A stretch of DNA of 64,000 nucleotides from Paracidovorax oryzae ATCC 19882 (lineage in GTDB: Bacteria; Pseudomonadota; Gammaproteobacteria; Burkholderiales; Burkholderiaceae_C), in NCBI RefSeq assembly GCF_000687165.1, contig NZ_JMKU01000009.1, positions 124,001 through 188,000 of the forward strand. The letters are read 5' to 3'. Made by a program: the position numbers and the translations under genes. Below, piece by piece: positions 49,259 through 59,312 of the stretch. The notes beneath the pieces were generated by a model. The model was not told the origin of the DNA and ran no database searches. It saw only the letters and a program-made list of their open reading frames with translations. Position 1 is the first letter of the stretch, and every line of letters begins with the position of its first letter.

Positions 49259-50074
49259 ATGCCTGAGTTGCCAGAGGTGGAAGTCACGCGCCGCGGCATC
49301 GCGGACGTCATGGCGGGCGCGGTGATCGAGTCCGTGGTCCTGGGGAAGTCGCTGCGCTGGCCCCTGGGCTGCGCTCCCGAAGACCTGCACGGCCTGCGCG
49401 TGGTGGCCGTGCGGCGCCGCGGCAAATACCTGCTGGTGGACCTGGACCGCGGCATGCTGCTGATCCATCTGGGCATGTCCGGGAGCCTGCGCTTCGACCG
49501 GAGTGCCGAGTCGCCCGGCGCGCACGACCATTTCCTCATGGCCACCAGCCGGGGCACCCTCCGCCTGAAGGACCCGCGCCGCTTCGGGGCCGTCGTCTGG
49601 GCGGATTCCGAAACGAGCCCGCAGGCGGTGAAGCTGCTGGGCCGGCTCGGGGTGGAACCGCTCGGCGATACCTTCACGCTGGAGGGCTTCGTAGCGGCGC
49701 TGCGTGCCAGCCGGCTGCCCGTCAAGCAGTTCCTGCTGGGGGGCAGCGCGGTGGTCGGTGTCGGAAATATCTATGCGTCCGAGGCGCTGTTCCTGGCCGG
49801 CATCCGGCCGACGGCGCGTGCTTCGTCGATCGGGCCGCTGCGCGCCCGGCGCCTGCACGAGGCGATCCGCACGGTGCTGGCCCGGGCGGTGGAGCGCGGC
49901 GGCAGCACACTGCGGGACTTCGCCGGCGTGGATGGCAATGCCGGGCATTTCCAGCTCGAAGCCCACGTCTATGGGCGCGAGGGCCTGCCGTGCCGTACCT
50001 GCGGAACGCCGATACGTTCCATGCGGCAGGGGCAGCGCAGCACGTACTATTGCATCCGCTGCCAGCGGCCGTGA
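49259..50074 (+). CDS. mutM: Formamidopyrimidine-DNA glycosylase
   Basis: A 271-residue DNA repair enzyme (E. coli MutM 269) that removes 8-oxoguanine opposite C. The processed N-terminus [12 protein letters not shown] supplies the catalytic Pro and Glu. The Lys in GKYLLVDL, the helix-two-turn-helix region ([18 protein letters not shown]) and the C-terminal zinc finger ([17 protein letters not shown] then YYCIRCQ) are intact. With MutY (52119) it forms the GO repair system; a dynamin-like gene lies between them. Confidence 0.96.
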   Translation: MPELPEVEVTRRGIADVMAGAVIESVVLGKSLRWPLGCAPEDLHGLRVVAVRRRGKYLLVDLDRGMLLIHLGMSGSLRFDRSAESPGAHDHFLMATSRGTLRLKDPRRFGAVVWADSETSPQAVKLLGRLGVEPLGDTFTLEGFVAALRASRLPVKQFLLGGSAVVGVGNIYASEALFLAGIRPTARASSIGPLRARRLHEAIRTVLARAVERGGSTLRDFAGVDGNAGHFQLEAHVYGREGLPCRTCGTPIRSMRQGQRSTYYCIRCQRP

Positions 50075-50160
50075 TTTGGGCGGGCAATCTGGCCCGGGGT
50101 GCTGATATATTTTGCACGTGCCTGCAGGGCCGCAGCGCAGCATCCACCTCCAGGAGCACC

Positions 50161-52122
50161 GTGGGACCTTCTTTCAACGAGCAATTCGACCAGCATGGCG
50201 CCTGGCGGCGCGCTTTCGCGCTGCAGCTGAAGCACCTGGGGGAATGGATGTCGTCGCATGCCCTCATGGATGCGGCCATCGAGGAAAAGCTGCGCCGCCT
50301 GGAAGACCAGGTGCGCAGCGACAAGGTCATGGTCGCATTCGTCGCGGAGTTCTCCCGTGGCAAGTCCGAGCTCATCAACGCGATCTTCTTTGCCGACTAT
50401 GGCCGCCGCATCATGCCGGCCAGCGCGGGGCGCACCACGATGTGCCCGACCGAGCTCGGGTATGACCCGGCGCTGCCCAACAGCCTGCGGCTGCTGCCCA
50501 TCGAGACGCGCACGCAGCCCCAGGGGCTGGCCGAATGGCGGCTGCGGCCGGACCAGTGGAGCGAAGTCCCGCTGAATGTCGGCGACGCCGAGCAGCTGGC
50601 CCAGGCCATCGAGAAGGTTTCGGAGGTGCGCCGGGTCACGCAGGACGAGGCACGGGCCCTCGGCTTCTGGCACGACGACCAGCCGCAGGAAAACCCCGTG
50701 CCCGACGCGAAAGGACTGGTGGAGGTGCCGGCGTGGCGCCACGCGCTGATCAACATCCCCCATCCCCTGTTGCGGCAGGGCCTGGTCATCCTGGACACCC
50801 CCGGCCTCAACGCCGTGGGTGCGGAGCCCGAGCTCACCATCAATCTCATCCCGCAGGCCCATGCCGTGGTGTTCATCCTGGGTGCGGATACCGGCGTCAC
50901 GCGGTCGGACCTGGAGATCTGGCGCCAGCACGTGGCGCCGTCCGTGGGCCATGCGGACGCACAGCTGGTGGTGCTCAACAAGATCGATACCTTGTGGGAC
51001 ACGCTGAACTCCCCGACCCAGGTGCAGGAGCAGCTGGACCGCCAGCGCCTGGCCTCCGCCGACATGCTGGGCGTGGCGCCTGGCCAGGTGCTTCTGGTGT
51101 CCGCCCAGAAGGGCCTGGTGTCCAAGATCCATTGCGATGACGTGCTGCTGGAATCGAGCGGACTGCCGGCGCTGGAGGATGCGCTGGGGCAGGGCGTGAT
51201 GGGCAAGCGCCAGGCCATCCTGCGTTCGGCCGTGACGGCCGGCGTGGCCTCCCTGCGCTCGGAGGCGGGCCGGACGATCAATATCCGCCGCCGCGACCTG
51301 GACGACCAGATGCTGGAGCTGCGCAGCCTGCGCGGCAAGAATGCATCGGTGATCGAGTCCATGCGCGTGCGCATCGAGCAGGAGCAGCGCGAATTCGACG
51401 CCAGCGCCGCCAAGATCCAGGCGGTGCGTGCCGTGCACCTGAAGCTGCTGCGCGACATCTTCCATGACCTGGGCGCGCGCTCGCTGAAGGCGGAGATGAC
51501 GTCGCTGATCGAAACCCTCCAGCAAAAGGGTCTGAAGCTCGGGGTCCGCAAGGTGTACGCGGAAACGTTCGAGCGCCTGCGTGCCATCATGGACAAGGCC
51601 CAGGCGTCGGCCACCGAGATCCACGCCATGCTGGGGGGAACGTTCCGCCAGCTCAATGCGGATTTCGGCTTCTCCCTGCAGGTGCCCGCCACGCCCCGGC
51701 TCGATGGCTTCCTGACGGAGATCCAGCAGATCGAGGCCCGCCACCTGCAATACATCGGCGTTGGCAACACCCTGCGGCTGGCGCAGCCCGATTTCACCCA
51801 CCGCCTCGTGCGGGCGCTGGGAATGCGGCTGCGTACCGTGTTCGAATCGGCCGCGAACGACCTGGAGCTGTGGAGCAAGTCCGCCACGGCCCAACTCGAC
51901 GCGCAGTTGCGCGAGCGCAAGCGCAGCTTCGCCCGGCGCATCGAGGCCGTGGACCGCATCCAGCATGCCGCCAGCGGACTCGTGGAGCGCATCTCGGAGA
52001 TCGAGCAGGCCGAGCAGGAACTCGCGCAACTGGAGGCGCGCCTGCACGAGCTGACGGAGCGGCTGGCTTCCCTGCCGGCGGAAAACGGCAAGCCGCAGCC
52101 CCGGACGCCGCTGTCCGCATGA
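50161..52122 (+). CDS. Dynamin-like GTPase
   Basis: A 653-residue protein. The GTPase domain (about 55-330) has G1 AEFSRGKSEL (residues 62-71), where the usual first Gly is Ala62, G3 DTPG in LVILDTPGLN, and G4 LNKID. The C-terminal half is long helices (about 370-650) ending in a coiled coil rich in Glu and Arg. It lacks clear membrane helices and probably associates with membranes peripherally. The start is GTG at 50161 with AGGAG just upstream; the frame extends further but without a better site. The stop overlaps the mutY ATG by 4 nt. Cellular role unknown. Confidence 0.88.
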   Translation: MGPSFNEQFDQHGAWRRAFALQLKHLGEWMSSHALMDAAIEEKLRRLEDQVRSDKVMVAFVAEFSRGKSELINAIFFADYGRRIMPASAGRTTMCPTELGYDPALPNSLRLLPIETRTQPQGLAEWRLRPDQWSEVPLNVGDAEQLAQAIEKVSEVRRVTQDEARALGFWHDDQPQENPVPDAKGLVEVPAWRHALINIPHPLLRQGLVILDTPGLNAVGAEPELTINLIPQAHAVVFILGADTGVTRSDLEIWRQHVAPSVGHADAQLVVLNKIDTLWDTLNSPTQVQEQLDRQRLASADMLGVAPGQVLLVSAQKGLVSKIHCDDVLLESSGLPALEDALGQGVMGKRQAILRSAVTAGVASLRSEAGRTINIRRRDLDDQMLELRSLRGKNASVIESMRVRIEQEQREFDASAAKIQAVRAVHLKLLRDIFHDLGARSLKAEMTSLIETLQQKGLKLGVRKVYAETFERLRAIMDKAQASATEIHAMLGGTFRQLNADFGFSLQVPATPRLDGFLTEIQQIEARHLQYIGVGNTLRLAQPDFTHRLVRALGMRLRTVFESAANDLELWSKSATAQLDAQLRERKRSFARRIEAVDRIQHAASGLVERISEIEQAEQELAQLEARLHELTERLASLPAENGKPQPRTPLSA

Positions 52123-53195
52123 AGCGCGCGGCCCCCGACATCGCCACCGAAGTGGTGCGCTGGCAGGCCGTGCATGGCCGCAACCACCTGCCCTGGCAGC
52201 AGACGCGCGACCCCTACCGGGTCTGGCTGTCCGAAATCATGCTGCAGCAGACGCAGGTCAGCACCGTACTGGATTACTACGCCCGGTTCCTGGAGCGGTT
52301 TCCCGATGTGCGGGCCCTGGCCGCGGCGCCGGAGGACGACGTCATGGCCCTCTGGAGCGGGCTTGGCTACTACAGCCGCGCCCGCAACCTGCACCGGTGC
52401 GCCAAGGAGATCGTGGACCGGTACGGCGGAGAGTTTCCGCGCTCCGCCGAGGCGCTGGCCGGCCTGCCCGGCATCGGCCGTTCCACGGCCGGCGCCATCG
52501 CCTCGTTCTGCTTCGCGGAGCGCGTGCCGATCCTGGACGCCAACGTCCGGCGGGTGCTCACGCGGGTGCTCGGCTTCGATGCCGACCTGGCCGTTGCCCG
52601 CAACGAGCGTGACCTGTGGGATCGCGCCAGCGAGTTGCTGCCGCGCGGCGACCTGCAGGAATCCATGCCCCGCTACACGCAGGGCCTGATGGACCTGGGT
52701 GCGAGCCTCTGCACGCCGCGCAAGCCCGCCTGCATTCTCTGTCCCCTGCAGCCGCAGTGCGCTGCGGCCCAGGCCGGCAACCCCGAGGATTACCCCGTGC
52801 GCACGCGCAAGCTGCTGCGGCGGGCGCAGGCATGGTGGTTTCCGCTGCTGCACGATGGCGAGGGGCGCCTCTGGCTGCAGCGCAGGCCGTCCGAGGGCAT
52901 CTGGGCCGGCCTGCATTGCCCGCCCATGTTCGACAGCCGGGAGGAGGTCCGGGACTGGCTGGCACAGCGGGGCGTGGTCCGCCCGCCGCGGGAACTGGAT
53001 GCCGTGTTCCATGTCCTCACGCACCGGGACCTGCACCTGCATCCCCTGCTGGTGCCAGGGCCGGCGCATGCCGCGGCCGGCCAGGCCGGAGCCGGGCAGG
53101 AGGGGGGCTGGTACACGGCCGCGCAATGGAAGGCGCTGGGATTGCCGGCCCCCGTGCGCAAGCTCCTGGACCAATTGCGGCTGCCCGCCGCCTAG
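52119..53195 (+). CDS. mutY: Adenine DNA glycosylase
   Basis: A 358-residue repair enzyme (E. coli MutY 350) removing A mispaired with 8-oxoguanine. It shows the start [17 protein letters not shown] with the catalytic Glu, the helix-hairpin-helix [12 protein letters not shown], the catalytic Asp in [10 protein letters not shown], the [4Fe-4S] Cys set (C-x6-C-x2-C-x5-[18 protein letters not shown]) and a C-terminal Nudix-like 8-oxoG recognition domain. Its TAG stop shares the palindrome CTAG with the stop of convergent rapZ. Confidence 0.95.
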   Translation: MKRAAPDIATEVVRWQAVHGRNHLPWQQTRDPYRVWLSEIMLQQTQVSTVLDYYARFLERFPDVRALAAAPEDDVMALWSGLGYYSRARNLHRCAKEIVDRYGGEFPRSAEALAGLPGIGRSTAGAIASFCFAERVPILDANVRRVLTRVLGFDADLAVARNERDLWDRASELLPRGDLQESMPRYTQGLMDLGASLCTPRKPACILCPLQPQCAAAQAGNPEDYPVRTRKLLRRAQAWWFPLLHDGEGRLWLQRRPSEGIWAGLHCPPMFDSREEVRDWLAQRGVVRPPRELDAVFHVLTHRDLHLHPLLVPGPAHAAAGQAGAGQEGGWYTAAQWKALGLPAPVRKLLDQLRLPAA

Positions 53196-54064
53196 CGTCC
53201 GTCGAGTTCCCGGTGGCGCCGCAACGTCGTCCAGCGGTCTGAAAATTCGGCTGCGAGTTGCTCGACGAGATAGACGGACCGGTGCTGCCCGCCCGTGCAG
53301 CCGATCGCCACCGTGACATAGCTGCGGTGGTTCTGTGCCAGCGGCTCGAGCCAGTGTCCCAGGAAGCCGGAGATGTGCTCGCGCATCTGCAGCACCTCCG
53401 GGGCCTGTTCCAGGTAATGCACCACCGGCTGGTCCTTGCCCGTGAGGTGGCGCAGGCCCGGCTCGTAGTGCGGGTTCGGCAGCATGCGCACGTCGAAGAC
53501 ATAGTCCGCGTCCACCGGCACGCCCCGCTTGAACGCGAACGACTGGAACACCAGTGTCAGTTGCCCGGGCAGCGCGGGCATCAGGCTCTTCACGTAGCCC
53601 TGCAGCTGCGCGGCGCGGATGGCGCTGGTGTCGATCACGTGCGATTGCTCGCGCAGGTCGGCAAGCAGTTCGCGCTCGAGTTCGATGGTTTCCAGGAGCG
53701 CATGCGGCTCGCCATACCATTCATCGCGGGACAGCGGATGGCGGCGGCGCGTTTCCGAAAAGCGGCGCACCAGCGTGTCCGTGGTGGCATCCAGGAACAG
53801 CGAATGCACGGTCACGCCTTCCGCGCGCAGGCGGCGCAGCTGCTGCGGCACCAGGGGCAGCGCCGTGGCGCTGCGCACGTCCATGGCGATGGCCACCCGG
53901 TTGCCGTGGTGCTGGTGCTCCAGCGCCACGAAGGCCGCGAGCAGCTCCGGGGGCAGGTTGTCCACGCAGTAGTAGCCCGCGTCTTCCAGCGCATGCAGCG
54001 CCACGGACTTGCCGGAGCCCGACATGCCCGTGATCAGCACGATCTCCAGGGTGCTGGCCGTCAT
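53192..54064 (-). CDS. rapZ: RNase adapter protein RapZ (YvcJ/YhbJ family)
   Basis: A 290-residue nucleotide-binding protein (E. coli RapZ 284). Walker A is TGMSGSGKS near residue 12, followed by [18 protein letters not shown]. The C-terminal domain has [29 protein letters not shown] and [16 protein letters not shown] motifs. In E. coli it guides RNase E to GlmZ and controls GlcN6P synthesis. It is last in nadK-recN-rapZ; its start overlaps the recN stop (ATGA). Confidence 0.95.
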   Translation of the reverse strand: MTASTLEIVLITGMSGSGKSVALHALEDAGYYCVDNLPPELLAAFVALEHQHHGNRVAIAMDVRSATALPLVPQQLRRLRAEGVTVHSLFLDATTDTLVRRFSETRRRHPLSRDEWYGEPHALLETIELERELLADLREQSHVIDTSAIRAAQLQGYVKSLMPALPGQLTLVFQSFAFKRGVPVDADYVFDVRMLPNPHYEPGLRHLTGKDQPVVHYLEQAPEVLQMREHISGFLGHWLEPLAQNHRSYVTVAIGCTGGQHRSVYLVEQLAAEFSDRWTTLRRHRELDGR

Positions 54065-55734
54065 GCTCTGGCTCCCTTGGCTGCCGCGCGGCTGTTGTCC
54101 AGCATCTCGCGGGCGTGCGCCAGGGTGGCGGCCGAAGCGCGCTCGCCGCCGAGCATGCGTGCCATTTCCTGGATGCGGCGGTCGCCTTCCGCAGCGGCCA
54201 CCGTGCTGACCGTTCCCTGCTGGCGGGAGCGCTTGGACACGACCAGGTGGTGGTCCGCGCACGCGGCCACCTGCGGCAGGTGGGTCACCGCCAGTACCTG
54301 CCGGTCGCGGCCGAGACGCTGCATCAGCTGCCCCACGGTTTCCGCAACGGAGCCGCCGACACCGGAATCGACCTCGTCGAAGATCAGCGTCGGCGCTTCG
54401 CCCAGGCGGCTGGTGGTCACCGAGATCGCCAGCGAGATGCGCGACAGCTCGCCGCCCGAGGCCACCTTGCCGATCGGGCGAGGCGTCACCCCCTGGTGGC
54501 CCGCTACCAGGAACGCCACGCTGTCCAGCCCGTGCGGGCCCGGCTCGGCCTGCGTGTCGAGCGCCACGTCGAAGCGGCCGCCCTTCATGCCCAGGCCCTG
54601 CATGGCCTGGGTGATGGCGCGAGCGAGCTGTGGAGCGGCCTTGGCGCGCTTCTGCGAAATCTCCCGGGCGGCCTGCATGTAGGCGGCTTCGCTTTTGCGG
54701 GCCTGCTCCGCGAGGGCTTCCACGTCCGAGGCCCCGTCCAGGCGTGCGAGCTCTTCCTCCCAGCCGGCGAGCAGTGCGGGCAGGTCCTGCGGCTGGCGCT
54801 TGAAGCGCCGTGCCAGCGACATCCAGAGACCCATGCGCGCATCCAGCGTTTCGAGCCGGTCCGGGTCCACGTCGGTGTGGCGCAGGTAGGACTGGAGCGA
54901 ATGCGCCACGTCCGATGCCTGGGCCAGGCAGGACGCCAGCACGTCCAGCATGGACTGGAACTGCGGGTCGAGCGATGCCTTGGCTTCCAGCAGGCCGCGG
55001 GCGCGTACCAGCGGGCCGTGCGCACCCGATTCATCATCTTCCAGCGCCGACAGCGCGTCCTGTGCCGTGTCGATCAGCGCCTGCGCATGCGACAGGCGCG
55101 TGTGCTGCGCGTTCAGTTCTTCCCATTCGCCATCGGCGGGGGCGAGCTTCTGCATCTCCGCGATCTGCCACTGGAGCCGGTCACGCTCCTGCTGGATGTC
55201 GTTCTGGCCCGCGACGGCGGCATCCAGTGCCTTGCGGTCGTCGCGCCAGCGCGTCCAGAGGGGCTGCAGGCCTTCCGGGCGGATGCCGCCGTATGCATCC
55301 AGCAGGCCGCGCACCGCGTCCGCGCGCGTGAGGCTCTGCCAGGCATGCTGTCCGTGGATGTCGAGCAGGTGGGAGCCCAGGGTGCGCATCTGCGTCGCGG
55401 TCACCGGCACCCCGTTGATCCACGCGCGGCTCTTGCCCTGGGTGTCGATGGTGCGGCGCAGCAGCAGGCCGTCTTCCGGAGGGATGCCTGCATCGTCCAG
55501 CCAGGCCGCGATGGCGGGGGTGCCATCGAACTCGGCGCACAGGTCCGTGGACGCCGCACCTTCCCGGACCACGCCCGGGTCGGCGCGCGCGCCCAGCAAC
55601 AGCTGCAGCGCGTCGATGAGGATGGACTTGCCGGCGCCGGTCTCGCCGGTCAGGACGGTGAATCCGGTATGGAGGTCGAGCTCGAGGGACTCGACGATCA
55701 CGAAATCACGCAGTGCGATCCGCTTCAACGCCAT
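54061..55734 (-). CDS. recN: DNA repair protein RecN
   Basis: A 557-residue SMC-like ATPase (E. coli RecN 553) that acts in double-strand break repair. Walker A GETGAGKS is at residues 30-37. A central coiled-coil region (about 150-360) is broken by the usual linker. The ABC signature is [14 protein letters not shown], Walker [13 protein letters not shown], and the switch [17 protein letters not shown] at 55734 gives [20 protein letters not shown]. It follows nadK by 2 nt, an operon common in betaproteobacteria. Confidence 0.95.
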   Translation of the reverse strand: MALKRIALRDFVIVESLELDLHTGFTVLTGETGAGKSILIDALQLLLGARADPGVVREGAASTDLCAEFDGTPAIAAWLDDAGIPPEDGLLLRRTIDTQGKSRAWINGVPVTATQMRTLGSHLLDIHGQHAWQSLTRADAVRGLLDAYGGIRPEGLQPLWTRWRDDRKALDAAVAGQNDIQQERDRLQWQIAEMQKLAPADGEWEELNAQHTRLSHAQALIDTAQDALSALEDDESGAHGPLVRARGLLEAKASLDPQFQSMLDVLASCLAQASDVAHSLQSYLRHTDVDPDRLETLDARMGLWMSLARRFKRQPQDLPALLAGWEEELARLDGASDVEALAEQARKSEAAYMQAAREISQKRAKAAPQLARAITQAMQGLGMKGGRFDVALDTQAEPGPHGLDSVAFLVAGHQGVTPRPIGKVASGGELSRISLAISVTTSRLGEAPTLIFDEVDSGVGGSVAETVGQLMQRLGRDRQVLAVTHLPQVAACADHHLVVSKRSRQQGTVSTVAAAEGDRRIQEMARMLGGERASAATLAHAREMLDNSRAAAKGARA

Positions 55735-55736
55735 GC

Positions 55737-56633
55737 TCAGTAGCCTCCTTCGTTCCAGCGGAGCTTCTTGCGCAGCGTGGCGAAATAGTTCCAGCCGCGC
55801 GGATGGAGAAAGCGCGCCCGGTAGTCCGAGCGCTGTACCAATATGCGGTCGCCGTGCTGCAGGGATGCGAGCGACTGCATGTCGAAATTCGCGCTGACGT
55901 CGCGGCCGCTGACGACCTCCACGGCCACCTCCATGCTGTCCGACAGCACGATGGGCCGGTTCGACAGCGTATGCGGCGCGATCGGCGCCAGCACCCAGCC
56001 GGGAATCGTCGGGTGCAGCATCGGGCCGCCTGCGGACAGGGCATAGGCGGTGGAGCCCGTGGGCGAAGCGATGATGAGGCCGTCTGCGCGCTGGTTGGAC
56101 ACGAAATGGCCACCCACTTCCACGCGCAGTTCCACCATCCCGGACGTGGAACCGCGGTTGACCACCACGTCGTTCATCGCCAGAGCCTCGAACACACACT
56201 GGCCCTGGCGCATCACCCGGGCCCGCATGAGGGGACGCAGGTCTTCCTCGTACTCTCCGCGCAGCATGGGCTTGAGGACCGTCGGGTACTCGCCCAGGGG
56301 GATATCGGTGATGAAGCCGAGCCGGCCCTGGTTGATGCCGATCAGCGGCGTTCGGTACTGCGCGAGCTGCCGGCCGACGCCCAGCATCGTGCCGTCGCCG
56401 CCCACCACGAGGCAGAGATCGCAGTCCAGCCCGATGCGCTCCACGGAGAGCGCAGGGTAGTCGGTGAACCCCGTGTTCGCAGCGGTATCCGCCTCGAGGG
56501 CGACCTCGCACCCTTCGTTGGCCAGGAATCTGGCGATGCCGTCCAGCGCGTCGCGCGAACTGTCGGACATGCCTGCAGAAGTGGGCGCCTGGTACTTGCC
56601 GACGAGCGCCACGCGTTGGAACCTGAGCTTCAT
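55737..56633 (-). CDS. nadK: NAD kinase
   Basis: A 298-residue cytosolic enzyme (E. coli NadK 292) converting NAD to NADP. The GGDGT motif ([10 protein letters not shown]) and [20 protein letters not shown] and [15 protein letters not shown], all in the active site, are intact. ATG at 56633 ([14 protein letters not shown]) was chosen; an upstream TTG-initiated extension overlaps the hrcA start region. It heads nadK-recN-rapZ and is divergent from hrcA with only 29 bp between start codons. Confidence 0.96.
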   Translation of the reverse strand: MKLRFQRVALVGKYQAPTSAGMSDSSRDALDGIARFLANEGCEVALEADTAANTGFTDYPALSVERIGLDCDLCLVVGGDGTMLGVGRQLAQYRTPLIGINQGRLGFITDIPLGEYPTVLKPMLRGEYEEDLRPLMRARVMRQGQCVFEALAMNDVVVNRGSTSGMVELRVEVGGHFVSNQRADGLIIASPTGSTAYALSAGGPMLHPTIPGWVLAPIAPHTLSNRPIVLSDSMEVAVEVVSGRDVSANFDMQSLASLQHGDRILVQRSDYRARFLHPRGWNYFATLRKKLRWNEGGY

Positions 56634-56645
56634 CACGGAAATTAG

Positions 56646-56659
56646 ATCATTAAAATGAT
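56646..56659. promoter_or_regulatory. AT-rich palindrome in the 29-bp nadK/hrcA divergent gap
   Basis: ATCATT-AA-AATGAT is a perfect inverted repeat. TAAAAT (56651-56656) looks like a -10 box for hrcA. A transcript from it would begin at or next to the hrcA ATG (56663), suggesting a leaderless mRNA. It may also serve nadK on the other strand. Confidence 0.45.
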
Positions 56660-56662
56660 TCA

Positions 56663-57667
56663 ATGCTCGACGACCGTGCCAAGTTGTTGCTCAAAGCGCT
56701 GATCGAGCGCTACATCGCCGACGGCCAGCCGGTGGGTTCGCGCACGTTGTCGAAAGCGTCGGGCCTGGACCTCTCTCCGGCCACCATACGCAATGTCATG
56801 GCGGACCTGGAGGACATCGGGCTGATCGCCAGCCCCCATACCTCCGCGGGCCGCATCCCCACGGCCAAAGGGTACCGGCTGTTCGTTGACACCATGTTGA
56901 CGGTGCAGCGCGGCGAGCTGTGCTCCCCCGAACTCGCGGCCGACCAGCCGCAGAAGGTCATCGCGAACGCCGCGCAGCTGCTGTCGAGCCTCTCGCAGTT
57001 CGTGGGCGTGGTCATGGCTCCGCGCCGGCCGTCGGTCTTCCGCCACATCGAGTTCCTGCGCCTCTCGGAACGGCGCCTGCTCGTCATCATCGTCTCGCCG
57101 GACGGCGATGTGCAGAACCGCGTGATCTTCACCGAAGTGGACCATTCCCAGTCGCAACTGGCCGAGGCCGCCAACTTCCTCAACAGCCACTATTCCGGCC
57201 TGGGGATGGACGAGGTGCGCGAGCGGCTCAAGACCGAGGTGGACCAGTTGCGCGGAGAGATCGCTTCCCTCATGCAGGCCGCGGTGAACGTCGGCTCCGA
57301 GGCCATGGCCGCCTCGCAGGAGGAGGTGGTCATCTCCGGCGAGCGCAACCTGCTGGCCCTGAGCGATTTCTCCAACGACATGGGCAACCTGCGCAAGGCC
57401 TTCGACCTCTTCGAGCAGAAGACCCAGATACTGCGCCTGCTGGACGTTTCCAACCGGGCCGAAGGCGTGCGCATCTTTATTGGAGGCGAAAGCCAGGTCG
57501 TGCCTTTCGAGGAGCTGTCGGTGGTCAGCGCCCCGTATGAGGTGGACGGGCAGGTCGTGGGCACGCTGGGCGTCATCGGCCCCACGCGCATGCCCTACGA
57601 TCGCATGATCCAGATCGTGGACATCACCTCCAAGCTGGTGACCAATGCGCTGAGCCATCGTCGCTAG
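56663..57667 (+). CDS. hrcA: Heat-inducible transcription repressor HrcA
   Basis: A 334-residue repressor of groE/dnaK-type heat-shock operons, acting at CIRCE inverted repeats. The N-terminal winged helix has [21 protein letters not shown] and [22 protein letters not shown], then the signature [20 protein letters not shown] near 64. The remainder is the GAF-like dimerisation domain. No CIRCE element occurs in this window, so its targets lie elsewhere. No Shine-Dalgarno sequence precedes the ATG. Confidence 0.96.
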   Translation: MLDDRAKLLLKALIERYIADGQPVGSRTLSKASGLDLSPATIRNVMADLEDIGLIASPHTSAGRIPTAKGYRLFVDTMLTVQRGELCSPELAADQPQKVIANAAQLLSSLSQFVGVVMAPRRPSVFRHIEFLRLSERRLLVIIVSPDGDVQNRVIFTEVDHSQSQLAEAANFLNSHYSGLGMDEVRERLKTEVDQLRGEIASLMQAAVNVGSEAMAASQEEVVISGERNLLALSDFSNDMGNLRKAFDLFEQKTQILRLLDVSNRAEGVRIFIGGESQVVPFEELSVVSAPYEVDGQVVGTLGVIGPTRMPYDRMIQIVDITSKLVTNALSHRR

Positions 57668-57733
57668 GGTTGCCCGGCCCGGATGGCGCGGCACGCGGCC
57701 ATGGCGGACCGGAAGGCCGGGAGGGCAGGCGGT

Positions 57734-58135
57734 TTACCGGCCGTCGCTCCACGTACCGCCCTTGATCACCGCGGTCGAGGTTTCGCAGGCTTGCCGCTTC
57801 TGCTGGATCGCATCGGCCGACAGCCCGTAATAGTAGGCATCGAGCGGCCGGCCCATCAGTCCCTTGCACGCACCGCTGGCAGGCCGCGGACACTGGCGCA
57901 TGAGTGTCACCTTGCCCGGCTTGCCACCCAGTCCGGCCGATGCCTGTGCGACCGCGTCGCAGCTGCTCTTGAGTTGCTCCGCCGTGACGTCGGACGAGAA
58001 CTCCATGCAGTCTTTCACCGCCGTCCCGGAACCCGCGACGGAGACGGTGCCCTCGATCACGCAGGCGCGGTTGGCGGACCAGGCCGCAGGGGCAACGAGC
58101 AGGCCGATGACAAGCAATGGGGTGGCGATCCTCAT
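57734..58135 (-). CDS. Secreted Cys-rich protein of unknown function
   Basis: A 133-residue protein with a Sec signal peptide (about 1-20, ending AWSAN). The mature part has six Cys (RACVIEG, KDCMEF, SSCDAV, RQCPRP, GACKGL, QACETS), suited to three disulfides in the periplasm. The segment LMGRPLDAYYYGLSADAIQQKRQACE is distinctive. No family recognised. It is convergent with hrcA. Confidence 0.8.
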   Translation of the reverse strand: MRIATPLLVIGLLVAPAAWSANRACVIEGTVSVAGSGTAVKDCMEFSSDVTAEQLKSSCDAVAQASAGLGGKPGKVTLMRQCPRPASGACKGLMGRPLDAYYYGLSADAIQQKRQACETSTAVIKGGTWSDGR

Positions 58136-58351
58136 GTTTTCTCCAATCCGGGCCGGCCGTGTGCGGACCCGCCATACGTTTTTCAGTTTCCAGGTCGATG
58201 GGATCCCCGCACCCGAACCGGCTGGTTCTTCGAGGGGAACGCGGATTTATACGTGGCCGCCCCTTCGGCCGGCCCCCCGCCGGGGCAGGAATTGCGTAAC
58301 CCCTTGTGTCGGCCGGACCGGGCCAGGCTTGGCGCGGCTGCGCCGGGCGGA

Positions 58352-59053
58352 TCAGGATTCATCCATCCGGACGCCGCGCAGCCTGGAGATCAGTTCCACC
58401 CGGTTGCTCGCGCCGAGCTTCTGGAGGATGGCCGTGAGGTGCTCCTTGACCGTGTGCTCCGACAGGTGCAGCGCATTCGCGATGGGTTTGTTGGGCAGTC
58501 CCTCCAGGACCAGCGCGAGGATCTGCCCCTGGCGCGGGGTCAGGCCGAGATCGGCAGGTGAGAGATGGATCTCGCGGGGTGTCGTGGCGCCGATGGCTGT
58601 GGTGGTGGCCGTGCTGGAAAGGCATGCCGTCGCCCCGGCGTCGAACCAGGGGGTGCCGTCGAGCACGGCGTTGATGGCCGCGTGGAAGGCCTCGGGCGGT
58701 TCCCGCTTGTGGATGAATCCGTGGGCGCCGCTGGCCCGGGCCTTGAGCACGATGGCCGGATGGTGGTCCGCGCTCACGATCAGCACGCGTGTTCCAGGGG
58801 ACATCGCGAAAAGATTGTCGATGAAAGACGTTGCGGCACCCTCCGCGAGCCAGAAATCCACCAGCGCCAGGATGGGCGAGCCATTCGAGGCAATGATGCG
58901 CAGGGCCTCGGATGTTTCGTGGGCATGGCGGGCCTCCTCCAACCGGGGGTGGAGGCGCAGGAACTCGGCCATGCCACGTGCAACGAGTGGATGGTCATCG
59001 ACGACAAGCGCGTAGTGCGACAGAGGAAGGCGGGAAAAGGCGGACAGGGGCAT
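58352..59053 (-). CDS. NarL/FixJ-type response regulator
   Basis: A 233-residue two-component regulator. The receiver domain has Asp19-Asp20, phosphoacceptor Asp66 (ALVDFWL) and Lys116 (FIHKREP). The C-terminal LuxR-type HTH is LTPRQGQILALVLEGLPNKPIANALHLSEHTVKEHL. Thus an intact phosphorylation-controlled DNA-binding protein. No histidine kinase is adjacent. The upstream 259 bp contains an inverted repeat (59112-59141) that might be a target site. Confidence 0.93.
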   Translation of the reverse strand: MPLSAFSRLPLSHYALVVDDHPLVARGMAEFLRLHPRLEEARHAHETSEALRIIASNGSPILALVDFWLAEGAATSFIDNLFAMSPGTRVLIVSADHHPAIVLKARASGAHGFIHKREPPEAFHAAINAVLDGTPWFDAGATACLSSTATTTAIGATTPREIHLSPADLGLTPRQGQILALVLEGLPNKPIANALHLSEHTVKEHLTAILQKLGASNRVELISRLRGVRMDES

Positions 59054-59111
59054 GCGACGTTCGGGCTATCAGGCCGGATCATCAAAAGCAACTCGACCGT
59101 AACTTTCGAGA

Positions 59112-59141
59112 GTAACCGACGCGCGGTCGCCGGCCGGTTAC
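59112..59141. repeat. Inverted repeat upstream of the response regulator gene
   Basis: GTAACCG (59112-59118) and CGGTTAC (59135-59141) form a 7-bp inverted repeat with a 16-bp spacer, 58 bp before the regulator start. It could be an autoregulatory site or chance. Nothing else was seen in 59054-59312 except a likely tRNA promoter -10 (GACAAT, 59297-59302). Confidence 0.3.
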
Positions 59142-59312
59142 AAAACCTATGTCCAGGCGTCCGAGTGAAACGGGGCCGTGCGGGGGCTCGTTGATGTTCC
59201 ATATGCTGGGTTCCAGGAGCCGATCGGCGACCGAAGGGGTTGCGCGTTCCGCAAAAACGTATGCATTGGTTTTTTTCGTGGCCCAGCTGCGTATGCGACA
59301 ATCGCAGGCTGT

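Noticed and set aside
50047..52047. 666-codon antisense frame over the dynamin-like gene
   Set aside because: The sense frame has GTPase motifs, RBS and coupling to mutY; the antisense frame has none.
57668..57733. Possible bidirectional terminator between hrcA and the Cys-rich secreted protein gene
   Set aside because: GC-rich inverted segments exist but no T-tract on either strand.
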